64,000 bases of DNA from Gimesia chilikensis. GTDB lineage: Bacteria > Planctomycetota > Planctomycetia > Planctomycetales > Planctomycetaceae. The position numbers and the translations under genes are program-made. Position 1 is the stretch's first letter. Each line of letters opens with the position of its first letter. The notes below the pieces were generated by a model. The model ran no database searches and was not told where the DNA came from. It saw nothing but the letters and a program-made list of their open reading frames with translations. The stretch covers positions 124,001-188,000 of the forward strand of contig NZ_VTSR01000032.1 of the NCBI RefSeq assembly GCF_008329715.1, given 5' to 3'. Below are positions 36,331 to 45,389 of this stretch, in pieces.

Positions 36331-37389
36331 ATGACTTTCAACCTTCACACTAACCTGTTTCGTCAACTCTTCAACAATGTACTCTTCAAAGGTCTGATCT
36401 GCGGAATCGCTACTTTCAATGTTCTTTCCGGGCCGACTTTTGCTGTCGCAGCGAACCCGATTAACGATGCTGCCGAGTATAAAGAGTGGGGACTTGATTA
36501 TCCCGGCAAGACTCCCTCCAAGGGGACCACAGCGGATTCTGAAAAACCGGTTGAACGCCCTGTGTCGCAGGCTCCTGTTTCTCAAGCTCCTGTAGCAAAT
36601 CCTTCGGGGCTGATGGGGGGAACTGTCCCTCAGGATATTGCGGGCTCCTTTGAACAGGCTGCGGTTCACGTGATTGTGTTCTACGCTGACGGCAAACACA
36701 TCATGATGCCCGGCTGGATTGTCGATACGGAACGTCGCATTATCCTGACGTTCGCTCTGATGAAAGATGCCACCCGGGTACATATTGCCTACCCCCAGGT
36801 GCCTTCTGATGACAAGGATTCGATGATCGGTTCTCCCGCTGTGATCCTGCAGTATGACACCAAGATGGATGTAGCTTATCTGCAGGCCAAAACCATGCCA
36901 CAGGGACTCGCCCACCTGACCACTTCGAATGCACCACAGACACGTCCTGAACCTCAGCGTACTGTCAGTCACAAACCGACGGCACCAGTGCCTCCTGCAC
37001 AGGGTGGTCAGCAGGGATCATTCAACGGTGGCGGATTTAACGGTGGTCATCTGCAGGGTAATGGAAACGGTGGATACACGCCTCCTCAGCAGCAGGCAAA
37101 CCCGCTCGTCGGGAAATGGTACCTGCAGGATGTCGTGAATGGGACACAGATTCAGATCGCTGTCGCATTCGGTGCCCAGGGGCAGTTTGCCATGGAAGTG
37201 ATGTCAGTCGATGCCTACGGTCAGCAGAATTATGATTCTGACAACGGTACCTACACCATTCAGGGAAACACGCTGACCGTGAACACCAGCGATGGACCAG
37301 AGCAATCCAGGTTCTGGTTTGAGAACGGCGTCCTGTATGTCCAGTTGATTGCCAACGGAACCACATTCGCTTTCCAGCAGGCATCATGA
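36331..37389 (+). CDS. Secreted degenerate trypsin-like protein (paralogue 1)
   Basis: A 352-residue exported protein with a signal peptide ending around FAVAANP. After a Pro/Val-rich linker, residues 110-200 resemble a serine-protease (HtrA-like) N-lobe: VHVIVFYADGKHIMMPGWIV then RRIILTFALMKDATRV. A Phe-Ala-Leu stands where the N-HVV histidine would be, so it is probably not a protease. A Gly/Gln/Asn-rich linker leads to a C-terminal domain of about 95 residues beginning NPLVGKWYLQDVVNGTQIQI, a lipocalin-like beta domain. The protein at 51870-52931 is a close paralogue in inverted orientation, with the same leader and terminator. The function is unknown; an extracytoplasmic binding protein is plausible. 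Confidence 0.8.
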   Translation: MTFNLHTNLFRQLFNNVLFKGLICGIATFNVLSGPTFAVAANPINDAAEYKEWGLDYPGKTPSKGTTADSEKPVERPVSQAPVSQAPVANPSGLMGGTVPQDIAGSFEQAAVHVIVFYADGKHIMMPGWIVDTERRIILTFALMKDATRVHIAYPQVPSDDKDSMIGSPAVILQYDTKMDVAYLQAKTMPQGLAHLTTSNAPQTRPEPQRTVSHKPTAPVPPAQGGQQGSFNGGGFNGGHLQGNGNGGYTPPQQQANPLVGKWYLQDVVNGTQIQIAVAFGAQGQFAMEVMSVDAYGQQNYDSDNGTYTIQGNTLTVNTSDGPEQSRFWFENGVLYVQLIANGTTFAFQQAS

Positions 37390-37414
37390 GTCGTGTTGAA
37401 GGAGGTTGATCGGG

Positions 37415-37449
37415 AAAAGCCCTCGTTCCTCAGGAACGGGGGCTTTTTT
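37415..37449 (+). terminator. Intrinsic terminator of paralogue 1
   Basis: Stem GCCCTCGTTCC / GGAACGGGGGC with a 3-base loop and T6. The same stem in inverse orientation ends paralogue 2 at 51811-51845. Confidence 0.9.
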
Positions 37450-37558
37450 CCATTTCAGGCAAAGACTTTTTGCAAATAATCTGTGCGTGTTCTGTCACAA
37501 TCCGCTTGCAGACCGGTATGGGAAGGCGTTGACATTTCACTCTTTAAGGAACACGACC

Positions 37559-38695
37559 ATGAAATCTCTTTCCCGCAACCGAATCCCAGGACTTTCTGTC
37601 ATTGTCTTCCTGGGATCTCTGACGATTCTGAATTCGTACTGTCACACCGCAGCAGCGGCTTCTTATCGTCAGAAAATTCACATGAAACACATACAGCTCT
37701 ACGATGCGAACGGCTTCGGACAACCAATTGTCGCCCGATCTTTTCTCATGCCGGCTGACTGGCAGGTTGCCGGAGGAGTTCAGTGGAGCACGCACTACGA
37801 TCCAAACCAGCCTGCCTATTTCGAGAGTTTTTCCGCGATGAGTCCTGATGGACGAGTCAGCTTTGACATGCTTCCTGCCTATTCCTGGATCTGGTTTACG
37901 GATCCTGGCATTCGTCAGATGATGATCCAGACCGGCAATGCCTCACGTCTGGCGTCACCGCTTGATGCAACAGGAGTTGTGCAGGAATACATTATCCCAA
38001 ACTACCGACCGGGTGCTGTTATCGTTTCGGTAAAACCGCGTCCCGATCTTGCCAATGCACTTCGCCAGCAGTTGATTAAACTGGGCCTGGGGAGACTGGA
38101 AGCCAATGGATGCCGGGTGACGCTGGATTTTGTCGAAGCACAAATCGCGTACACTCAAAATGGAGTACGATACCTGGAGTCGGCAGTAGTCCAGTTATTC
38201 CGGTCCGACTTTCCTTCTACCGGCATGCAGTCCTTTACGGCTTCGAACCTGTTCCTCTTCAAGGCACCCGCAGCAGAATGGGAGGAAAATCAACTGATTT
38301 ATGCGACCGCGATGCGTTCGATGCGACAGAATCCTGCCTGGCTCAAAGCAATCAACCAGTTCCAGAAAAATATGGCCCGTATTCGTCAGCAGGGGGCAGT
38401 GCGTCGTCAGCAGATTATGAACCAAATGTATGAAGAAATGCGAGAATCGCAGCAGGAATCCTGGGAATATCGGCAGGAGTCTATCGATCACGTCGCACGT
38501 GAGTTCAGCGAATCCATCCGTGAAGTCGAAACGTATCATGACCCGTCAACCGGTTATGATGTGGAACTTCCTCAGAACTATGATTATGCATTTTCGAATG
38601 GACTGGGTGAGTATATTATCACAAACGACCCGCTCTACAATCCGAGTCAGGATCAGTTTGGGGGCAACTGGCATCCGCTGCAGGCGGCTCCTTAG
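37559..38695 (+). CDS. Secreted protein of unknown function
   Basis: A 378-residue exported protein. The ATG at 37559 is preceded by AAGGAA and begins a signal peptide (IPGLSVIVFLGSLTILNSY, cleavage near AAAA-SY); upstream in-frame sequence overlaps the terminator and is not coding. The mature part has an N-terminal beta-rich segment (MKHIQLYDANGFGQPIVARS) and a Gln/Arg/Glu-rich helical region around residues 270-330. It ends with a stretch naming repeated Tyr/Asn/Asp residues. No family was recognised. It follows the degenerate-protease paralogue but has its own terminator-separated unit, so co-function is uncertain. Confidence 0.72.
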   Translation: MKSLSRNRIPGLSVIVFLGSLTILNSYCHTAAAASYRQKIHMKHIQLYDANGFGQPIVARSFLMPADWQVAGGVQWSTHYDPNQPAYFESFSAMSPDGRVSFDMLPAYSWIWFTDPGIRQMMIQTGNASRLASPLDATGVVQEYIIPNYRPGAVIVSVKPRPDLANALRQQLIKLGLGRLEANGCRVTLDFVEAQIAYTQNGVRYLESAVVQLFRSDFPSTGMQSFTASNLFLFKAPAAEWEENQLIYATAMRSMRQNPAWLKAINQFQKNMARIRQQGAVRRQQIMNQMYEEMRESQQESWEYRQESIDHVAREFSESIREVETYHDPSTGYDVELPQNYDYAFSNGLGEYIITNDPLYNPSQDQFGGNWHPLQAAP

Positions 38696-38793
38696 ACTGT
38701 GTCCAGTATTATTGTCGTGTTTCCAGAGTCAGGTATGCGATTGTCACGACGATGCATCAGCAGTTGTGGCAGTCGCATGCTTTTTTCCTGAAC

Positions 38794-39555
38794 TCAGCCG
38801 GAGTTCGAAGACCAGTCTGCCGGCAGTACATCGCGGATTCGATCCAACAGCTGTAACTGTGCCAGTTCATCCTCAAGTCGCTCCGGCGTTGTGACGTTAA
38901 TCGCATCTGCGACTTCCGCCACAAGCAACTCTGCAAAGCGGACACGTGCCCGTCGTAACTGCTGGCGTGCCTGATCAGCGCGGACCGGTTTGCCGATTTC
39001 CTGGCTCAGCTGCTCGGCCAGTTCTTCGGAAGAGCAATCCGGATCATCGGTTCGCAATTTCAGGATACTGTAAGCGACGCTACCTTCATGATTCTGCTGA
39101 TAGTTCTCGAGTTGCGACCAGGCAAGGCTCAAGACCTGATCTCTCCAACTCTCGGTCCAGGCGGCGTCCGTCTCATTGTTCGAGTCGTCGGCATTCAGGT
39201 CCAGGTCGTAATCGACAGTGCGGCGGACTTTTTGTTTGGACCACAGGTTACGCACCATATTGCGAACAGCTACTTTGAGCAGATCCCGGAACCGTCCTTT
39301 CTGTGGATCAGCACCTGCAAAATCGCCCTGGAGTAACCGGACCATGACATCCTGCGAAATCTCATCCGCCAGGTGCTCGTCACGAGTGATTGCGCGGACG
39401 TAGCGTCGGATGGCCGGCGAGTACCGCATGACCAGATACTGTCTTGCCTCGGCACCACCAGCGAGCGATTCACCGTGCGCCCTCTGGATGACGCTCCAGC
39501 GTGTCGGCTGTGCATCGAAACGGGATACAAATTCTTCAGGTTCCAGATCTGTCAT
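38794..39555 (-). CDS. ECF-type RNA polymerase sigma factor
   Basis: A 253-residue sigma factor. Region 2 is visible in LVMRYSPAIRRYVRAI, EHLADEISQDVMVRLLQGDF and GRFRDLLKVAVRNMVRN. Region 4 lies in SEELAEQLSQEIGKPVRADQ followed by an Arg-rich recognition helix (ARQQLRRARVRF). It is the planctomycete long-ECF type. It lies 56 bases downstream of, and in the same direction as, a Ser/Thr kinase gene, reversing the sigma-first order seen at 8.8 and 54.8 kb. Control by that kinase is likely but inferred. The ATG at 39555 directly precedes the sequence starting TDLEPEEF. Confidence 0.87.
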   Translation of the reverse strand: MTDLEPEEFVSRFDAQPTRWSVIQRAHGESLAGGAEARQYLVMRYSPAIRRYVRAITRDEHLADEISQDVMVRLLQGDFAGADPQKGRFRDLLKVAVRNMVRNLWSKQKVRRTVDYDLDLNADDSNNETDAAWTESWRDQVLSLAWSQLENYQQNHEGSVAYSILKLRTDDPDCSSEELAEQLSQEIGKPVRADQARQQLRRARVRFAELLVAEVADAINVTTPERLEDELAQLQLLDRIRDVLPADWSSNSG

Positions 39556-39611
39556 CGCGAAATTCCGGGGGGCTGATTGTTGACTATGTCACGTTTGTGT
39601 TGTGGTTGAGG

Positions 39612-42233
39612 CTACTGCTGTTTCTGCTGCACGGGTTTCGGAGCGTCCAGTGTTGCGGGTGGGATTGTTGTCCGTCCTCTTTCCAGGGTGCGCAGCTTCA
39701 GTTGTTCCATTTCCGTTTCGAGTTGATGTTTCAAAGCGACCGATTTCCAGTAAGGTGACTCAGATGGGCTCTGGGTTGCTGTTTCCAGCTTCTCATAAAT
39801 TTCAAGGCTTTCATTCAAAAACGCCACTGCCTGCTGCAGGGATTTGAGCCGTTCGGGAACGGTGGAATGCTGCCGATCACCTTCGGCGAGCAACTCGGCA
39901 TAGGCTCTGAGTAAACCAGCCAGGATTGCCTGTTGTTGTCGGGAACCATCATTTCGAGCCAGTTCGATGGCCTGGCGCAGATGGTCAGCAGCCGCATCGT
40001 AACGAAAACGAAGTCGTTGTACGTCAGCCAGCAGTCCGTGAGAACGCTGGAATTGTTCCCGGAATTCTTTCGGGTTGGAGAGGAACAGCTTTTCTGAAAA
40101 CTGCTGGTGTATCTGAGCCGTTTGCAGGGCGGCATCCAGATCGGGGACGGCAATCTCTAATGCCAGTCTTTGTTCCAGAAACTTCAATAGCGACAGGGTG
40201 ATTACAGGACTTTCCGGAATTTCATTGGCGAGGCTTTGCTGTTGTTCGATCGCCTGTTCCAGTAGTTGATCTGCTTTTTTCTGCTGGTTTTCGGTGTCGA
40301 GTACCTGCGCCAGGCGGGATCGGGTTTGGGCCTGCTGCCAGACAACGTGTAAGTCCTGTTGAGCTGGTTCTTCGAAATACGAAATCGCATCTTCGAGATG
40401 TTCGCTGACGAGCCCCAAGCTGTTTGCAAAGGTTCCTGGTTGCGACGTTTCAACCAGATCTGCCATCAGCAGGGAAAGTTGGGCCTGTAGTTCAGCGAGG
40501 GCAGGATCATCACCGGATTTTTTGAGTTCGCCGCATTGCGTCATCAGTTTCTGGCAACGATCGAGGCAATCCTGACTGGCAAGCTGTTTTCGATCGAGCA
40601 GGACGGTCAACCAGCCTGCTTTCAGGATCAGAAGCCGGGCATTTTGATCGGGTTGTGGAATTCCTGCCAGCAGTTCAGAGGCCTTGTGAACTTCTTCCTG
40701 CGCGACACTGTTCTCACCAAGTTGCTGATTTAATTGCGCCAGCCGAATTAATATTTCGGCGCGTGGTTGTCTGAGACTGACAGCATCGGCCCCTGCATGC
40801 TGCTCCAGGTCTTCATACAATTGCAGTGTGTTACGATAGCTTTCAACAGCCTGCTGCAGCCGCACATCGGTGGCAAAGAATGGATCGGATTGAATTTCGG
40901 CGATTCTCAGGTAGGCTTGCGCTATATATTCGGCGAGCGTCCGGTCGGCAGCCACGTCCTGTTCCAGCCGTTGGAGATGCTCGAGTGTTTTCGACACCAG
41001 CTCTTCCTGCTGCCTGCTGCCACCCCGCAGGCGTGCGATCTGAGGAATATGTTCATTCACGAGCCAGCGACCGAGTTCCTGGCTTCCCTCGAACAGTCGT
41101 TCGGAGCGGTTTAAGGCAACCTCCAGCCGTTCAACGTGAAATGTTACTCCGAGGACTGCCGCAACCAGAGTGAGGACCGAAACGGTTGCCAGGACGGTGT
41201 AGACTGGATGGCGACGCGCCAATTTCCAGCTTTTTTCCCAGAAGGGCGTGCGACGTGCCTCAACGGGACGATGATCGAGAAACCGCCGAATATCTTCGGC
41301 GAGATCGGCGGCAGATTGATAGCGCTTCTGCGGTTTTTTCTCGAGACATTTCAGGCAAATGGTTTCCAGATCCACGGGGACCCGTGGCTGTAATTTGCGC
41401 GGGCTGATTGGCTCCTCGGTCAAGACCAGCATGATGGTCTGCATCAGGTCGGGGGTCTGAAAGGGGGGGCGTCCGGTCAGAAGTTCGTAGAGGATTGCGC
41501 CAATGGCATAGACATCGGTGGCAGGTGAAAACTGCTTGACGACACCGCTGGCCTGTTCTGGCGCCATGTAGCTGGGCGTGCCGATGATTTCACCGGTTTG
41601 TGTTTTGTGTTCGTCACCCGCGTGCAGACGTTTGGCCAGACCGAAGTCCATGACTTTGATGTGCCCGTCCTTTGCCTGCATGACGTTGGAGGGTTTCAGA
41701 TCGCGGTGGAGTATTCCGGCCTGATGACAGGCTTCGATCGCTTCGGAGATCGCGAGAATCGACTTTGCCGACTCGGTGGGGGAAGGCAACTGGGCCCTTA
41801 ATGCCTCGGACAACGTCACGCCTTCGACGTACTCCATCGCCAGGTAAGGTAGACCCTTTGACTCTCCGGCTTCATAGATGTGACAGACACCAGGATGAGT
41901 TACTGCTGCGACCGCCCTCGATTCTTCTCGAAAACGCGAAAGCAATGACGGAGAAGTTGTGCCCGCCGCAGCAACAACCTTGAGCGCGACAAGCCTTTCG
42001 AGGTCCAGGTGTTGTGCGAGATAGACACAACCCATACCTCCCTGACCGAGAATTGAAATCAGGCGGAAGCCCGGTATCTCAGGTAGTGGTGCGGCCGAGG
42101 CCATTCTCTGCGGGGTGGGATGCTGATTTGCAACTGTGCCCAGGAAAGTGGTTTGAGCATGTAAATCCCTCTCGTCTCGATTTTCTGAATTCAGCTTTAT
42201 CCTCCTCCAAAAAAGGATTTCGCAAAGGTTCAA
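39612..42233 (-). CDS. Membrane Ser/Thr protein kinase with C-terminal helical repeats
   Basis: About 830-873 residues. The kinase domain (about 55-320) has LGQGGMGCVYLAQ, ALKVV, HRDLKPSN near residue 175, MDFGLAKRL and GTPSYMAPEQASG. One membrane helix follows (HPVYTVLATVSVLTLVAAVL), then about 480 residues of TPR-like helical hairpins, so it is probably a receptor-type kinase with an extracytoplasmic sensor. The longest frame starts with TTG 42233, but this lies inside the terminator hairpin of the upstream gene. GGAGGAGG stands 6 bases before an in-frame CTG at 42194, and the first in-frame ATG is 42104. The true start is therefore probably 42194 or 42104. A sigma factor gene follows. Confidence 0.88.
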   Translation of the reverse strand: MNLCEILFWRRIKLNSENRDERDLHAQTTFLGTVANQHPTPQRMASAAPLPEIPGFRLISILGQGGMGCVYLAQHLDLERLVALKVVAAAGTTSPSLLSRFREESRAVAAVTHPGVCHIYEAGESKGLPYLAMEYVEGVTLSEALRAQLPSPTESAKSILAISEAIEACHQAGILHRDLKPSNVMQAKDGHIKVMDFGLAKRLHAGDEHKTQTGEIIGTPSYMAPEQASGVVKQFSPATDVYAIGAILYELLTGRPPFQTPDLMQTIMLVLTEEPISPRKLQPRVPVDLETICLKCLEKKPQKRYQSAADLAEDIRRFLDHRPVEARRTPFWEKSWKLARRHPVYTVLATVSVLTLVAAVLGVTFHVERLEVALNRSERLFEGSQELGRWLVNEHIPQIARLRGGSRQQEELVSKTLEHLQRLEQDVAADRTLAEYIAQAYLRIAEIQSDPFFATDVRLQQAVESYRNTLQLYEDLEQHAGADAVSLRQPRAEILIRLAQLNQQLGENSVAQEEVHKASELLAGIPQPDQNARLLILKAGWLTVLLDRKQLASQDCLDRCQKLMTQCGELKKSGDDPALAELQAQLSLLMADLVETSQPGTFANSLGLVSEHLEDAISYFEEPAQQDLHVVWQQAQTRSRLAQVLDTENQQKKADQLLEQAIEQQQSLANEIPESPVITLSLLKFLEQRLALEIAVPDLDAALQTAQIHQQFSEKLFLSNPKEFREQFQRSHGLLADVQRLRFRYDAAADHLRQAIELARNDGSRQQQAILAGLLRAYAELLAEGDRQHSTVPERLKSLQQAVAFLNESLEIYEKLETATQSPSESPYWKSVALKHQLETEMEQLKLRTLERGRTTIPPATLDAPKPVQQKQQ

Positions 42234-42260
42234 TCAGACGACCAAACCTTTGCGAAATGT
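42205..42260 (-). terminator. Intrinsic terminator overlapping kinase 5' end
   Basis: A 14-base perfect stem ATTTCGCAAAGGTT / AACCTTTGCGAAAT (42217-42230 and 42245-42258) with T6 on the minus strand. It terminates the 42287-45389 group, and its T-tract runs into the GGAGGAGG of the following kinase gene. Confidence 0.85.
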
Positions 42261-42286
42261 TCACCGTTGGATTTACGGGAAGCGGA

Positions 42287-42850
42287 CTAATTCCCTGAAG
42301 CGTTCAATAAATTTTCAATCTCTTTTTTGAACCCGATTCTGTTCTGGTGCATATAGCCACAAATCATCCAGAGCTGAGCGGGGGTCAGTGTGTCTGACGG
42401 CGTGGTCATGTTCATGAATACCATATCGAACTTTTCGGGCATACTGAAATAACCCAGACCGGTTCGTTCATTCTTCGTGGCAACCGCTTTAATGACCGCG
42501 GGAGGCAGGGAACCTTCCTCAACCCCAGCGACGACCGTGTATGCCAGGATGCCGAAGACCAGTTCGCCATGGAAATGACCCAATTCGCGCAGTTCGAATG
42601 TGATCTTGGAAGTCTCTCCATCCATCTCCCAGAGCAGCTGGTAGAATTTCTTTCCATTATCCAGAGTCTGCTCACGCAGAAAGACATTATCTGACATCTT
42701 CTCCAGGTTCGTTTTTAATTTTGCTAATGCCTTCTCTCGTGCTTCCTCTGCCGCCTTATCTTTTTCTTGAGCGAAGGCTGCTCCGTTGGCCATGACAACA
42801 AACATCAGGGAAAAAGCCAGCAGTGATCGAATCATTACGTGCAAGTTCAT
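42287..42850 (-). CDS. Small secreted protein of unknown function
   Basis: A 187-residue exported protein. The ATG at 42850 starts a signal peptide (MIRSLLAFSLMFVVMANGAA, cleavage near FAQEK); the frame is open further upstream but overlaps the region before the M48 gene end. The mature part begins with a charged Glu/Lys/Ala helix and continues as a mixed alpha/beta domain containing ELRELGHFHGELVFGILAYT and PAQLWMICGYMHQNR. No family was recognised. It lies 88 bases downstream of the M48 peptidase gene on the same strand and upstream of a strong terminator, so it probably shares that operon. Confidence 0.7.
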   Translation of the reverse strand: MNLHVMIRSLLAFSLMFVVMANGAAFAQEKDKAAEEAREKALAKLKTNLEKMSDNVFLREQTLDNGKKFYQLLWEMDGETSKITFELRELGHFHGELVFGILAYTVVAGVEEGSLPPAVIKAVATKNERTGLGYFSMPEKFDMVFMNMTTPSDTLTPAQLWMICGYMHQNRIGFKKEIENLLNASGN

Positions 42851-42938
42851 TTTAGTTTCCAATCTGTAAATTCTTGAGCAGGTTGAGTAAAATTCAGCAG
42901 TAAGTTGACTAAGAATCATCGTGAAACAAAGCGCTGTT

Positions 42939-44852
42939 TCAGCGCGATTCGTTGACGGGCACGACAGCCACGACAAGCTCCTTTACGACTCCGTTTTCGT
43001 ACTGTACGGCCAGACCGAGATCGCGATACAACTGGTGATACTCGTTGACGTCGAACAAATGTGCGAGTTCCACATCCCAGTCATCACCGAATTGTTTTCT
43101 GATGTCGGCACTGGGCATGCCCAGGGAGACCTTGATCGACTCTCCGCCGAGTCCCGGGCGACGTACTGTGATGGCAGGGGCTGCTTTTCCGTCGAGGATC
43201 ACAGCCAGTACTTCACGTGTTGCCAGCACGGTAATGCCCAGGTCTGTGTACTTGTAGTACTTCAGATTCGTCCCTTCGACGACGGGGATTTCGACATCAG
43301 CCGGTCCCAGATCGTCTATGAGTTGTTTGAGGCTCTGGCTGAGACCGATCACTTTTCCATCGGCGAGTTTGACAGCCGTCACCGGACGCCAGTCCTTGAT
43401 TCCGGGCTTACGAAACTCGGACTTTGCTTTCGGCTTGACCCCGGCGGCTTTTGCCAGAACGACGTAATCGTCGTAAGCGATCGGCCACCAGGAACTGGCA
43501 GCAGTCATGCCGTTCAAATATTCCTCGAACAGCTTGAGAGCCGTCTCTTGTTTCTCTCTTTCCGTATTGGCGGTGAGAGTTCGTGCCTGGTTGAAACGCA
43601 AAGCGGATTCCATCGCTTTAACGGCTTCTCCGTTGCCACGCACCGTTTTGGCTTTGGCCAGTAACTGTAAGGTGGAAGTCATCATTTCCGGACTGAAACC
43701 GCGTGCCGATCCGGAGTTGATCAAAATGGAAGCATGGACCAGAGGGTCGAGCGTCTTCGCCAGCTGTTCGTCCTTGAGGGCTGTAAAGACTTCATCAAAC
43801 CAGCGTTCCGCCTGTCCAACATCTTTTCCACCGGGATGAATCAGGTAAGCGACAGCCAGGTTGGCTTTGACCATCAGAAAAGGGTCTTTCAGTTGTAACC
43901 TTTCCTTGAGCCGTAAAGCTTCGCGGAAAGCACCGACCGCTTCAAACCACAATTTTTCATCTACGCCACGCACGGCGGGTTCCAGTGAATCGGGACGTCG
44001 ATAGAAACCACCGACAACAAGATGACCTACGTCAAAGTTTCGCAAGTCTTTCTCGTCCAGGCCATCGCAATACTGCATCAATAATGCATAACCAAGATTG
44101 GCCCAGGCCTCGTAGCATTCCGGGAAGTCCTCTGTGACGTTTCGGAAACAGATTTCTGCGTGTGGATAATGCTGATTCTGCAGAAACATCACACCGGTCT
44201 GAAATGAACTGAGTGATTGCCACATGGCTTTTGTCCGTTCATCGTCAAACAGATATCCGGCACGGTCTTCCCAGGAGGGGTGATTCAGTTTTAACCCTTC
44301 AAAACGGCAGTACGGTGGACCGCTGCCACGCCATCCATTGAGATCGCTGACAAGTCCGCGACGGGTATAACCGGCTTTGAATGCCAGTTGCATCCCGAAC
44401 AGGTCCGCTTCAAGTTCCTTCTCGCGATCTGTGGCGAGTCGGATCATCTGCAGATCGTTCCCGAACTTCTGAAAAAAATCAATCTTCTTGTGGCTGTGAC
44501 GGTAGTAGAGGTGTCCCAGTTCGTGGCCGATCGTGAATGCCAGTGTTTCTTCATCAAATTTGGCAATCTTTTCGATGGTATCGACTGTCACTTCGATGAA
44601 GGGGACCTCAACGCCGTCCTCGGTTCGAAATCCCGCGAATGCATTGGCAAATCCAGGATCGATGACAGTAACTTTGGGAGGCCAGACTTTCCAGCCTTCT
44701 GGCTGTTCCATGACGGCCAGTAATCGCTTGGTCACCCGATCCACAACTTCACGGTGCTTATCAGTGATCTCCCCGAACGATCGTTCGGGGAGCGTTCCGA
44801 GGAACATGCCCAGGAACAGCATATAGAACAGTGTCTTTCTTAGATTAACCAT
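42939..44852 (-). CDS. Secreted M48-type metallopeptidase with TPR-like region
   Basis: A 637-residue exported protein with a signal peptide (TLFYMLFLGMFLGTLPERSFG). The zinc motif is FTIGHELGHLYYRH (His110, Glu111, His114), with the third ligand in KELEADLFGMQLAFKAGY, the gluzincin ExxxD of family M48. Residues about 230-450 form helical repeats with TPR character (CYEAWANLGYALL, GAFREALRLKERLQL). The C-terminal about 150 residues contain a KVIGLSQSLKQLIDDLG segment and a beta-rich end. It is probably a periplasmic quality-control or cell-wall-associated peptidase; the substrate is unknown. It is the middle gene of a minus-strand group with secreted proteins on both sides. Confidence 0.88.
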   Translation of the reverse strand: MVNLRKTLFYMLFLGMFLGTLPERSFGEITDKHREVVDRVTKRLLAVMEQPEGWKVWPPKVTVIDPGFANAFAGFRTEDGVEVPFIEVTVDTIEKIAKFDEETLAFTIGHELGHLYYRHSHKKIDFFQKFGNDLQMIRLATDREKELEADLFGMQLAFKAGYTRRGLVSDLNGWRGSGPPYCRFEGLKLNHPSWEDRAGYLFDDERTKAMWQSLSSFQTGVMFLQNQHYPHAEICFRNVTEDFPECYEAWANLGYALLMQYCDGLDEKDLRNFDVGHLVVGGFYRRPDSLEPAVRGVDEKLWFEAVGAFREALRLKERLQLKDPFLMVKANLAVAYLIHPGGKDVGQAERWFDEVFTALKDEQLAKTLDPLVHASILINSGSARGFSPEMMTSTLQLLAKAKTVRGNGEAVKAMESALRFNQARTLTANTEREKQETALKLFEEYLNGMTAASSWWPIAYDDYVVLAKAAGVKPKAKSEFRKPGIKDWRPVTAVKLADGKVIGLSQSLKQLIDDLGPADVEIPVVEGTNLKYYKYTDLGITVLATREVLAVILDGKAAPAITVRRPGLGGESIKVSLGMPSADIRKQFGDDWDVELAHLFDVNEYHQLYRDLGLAVQYENGVVKELVVAVVPVNESR

Positions 44853-44885
44853 TGTCTTACCTTTTCTTGAAAGTTGCCCGTTGCG

Positions 44886-45389
44886 TTAGTCCGCAAGACG
44901 CGACTGTGAGAAGAGATTCAGATTAATCGAAGAAGTTTCTTCGCTATCGACACCGGGAGTGTTTCTCGCCGACTGGGAAGCAGGCAGACTGATCTGACCT
45001 TGATTCCCGGCTTTGGTGGTATCGAAAGAAAAATTCAACGAACCAGATTTGGGTGTAGACGCCGCGGACAACGAGGTCCGTCCGAGTTGACCGATCGACC
45101 CGCTTTGGCTGAGCACGGCGTTGCGATTGTCTGAGAAACTGTTTCGGCTGAGGGATCCAGCTGCCATCTGAGCAGCGGAATCTTGACGGGCAAAGGCAGG
45201 GGCTCCCTGCGTTTTAGCAAGAGTTCCGGCAGTGGAAGCCTGGGAGACTTTCAGACCTGAAACAGAATCTTTGATTCGTGAAGGGGCATCCGGGAATGTG
45301 ATTTCCTGGGCAGTAACCTGGTTCAGGGAAAAGTAGACCAGGTTTCCGGCGATGCATGCAGACAGAACAGAAATTTTCATCTTTTTCAT
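44886..45389 (-). CDS. Secreted low-complexity protein
   Basis: A 167-residue exported protein; the signal peptide is MKISVLSACIAGNLVYFSLN with cleavage near VTAQE. The mature region is rich in Ser, Ala, Gly, Gln and Asn and lacks recognisable domains or cysteines, suggesting a disordered or surface-associated product. CAGGAGAT precedes the ATG. It lies 33 bases upstream of the M48 peptidase gene, so it may be a substrate or partner; that is inference from spacing only. Confidence 0.68.
   Translation of the reverse strand: MKKMKISVLSACIAGNLVYFSLNQVTAQEITFPDAPSRIKDSVSGLKVSQASTAGTLAKTQGAPAFARQDSAAQMAAGSLSRNSFSDNRNAVLSQSGSIGQLGRTSLSAASTPKSGSLNFSFDTTKAGNQGQISLPASQSARNTPGVDSEETSSINLNLFSQSRLAD

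Noticed and set aside
36217-36972. Long minus-strand frame opposite paralogue 1
   Set aside because: Antisense shadow of the conserved coding gene; starts within it and has no independent evidence.
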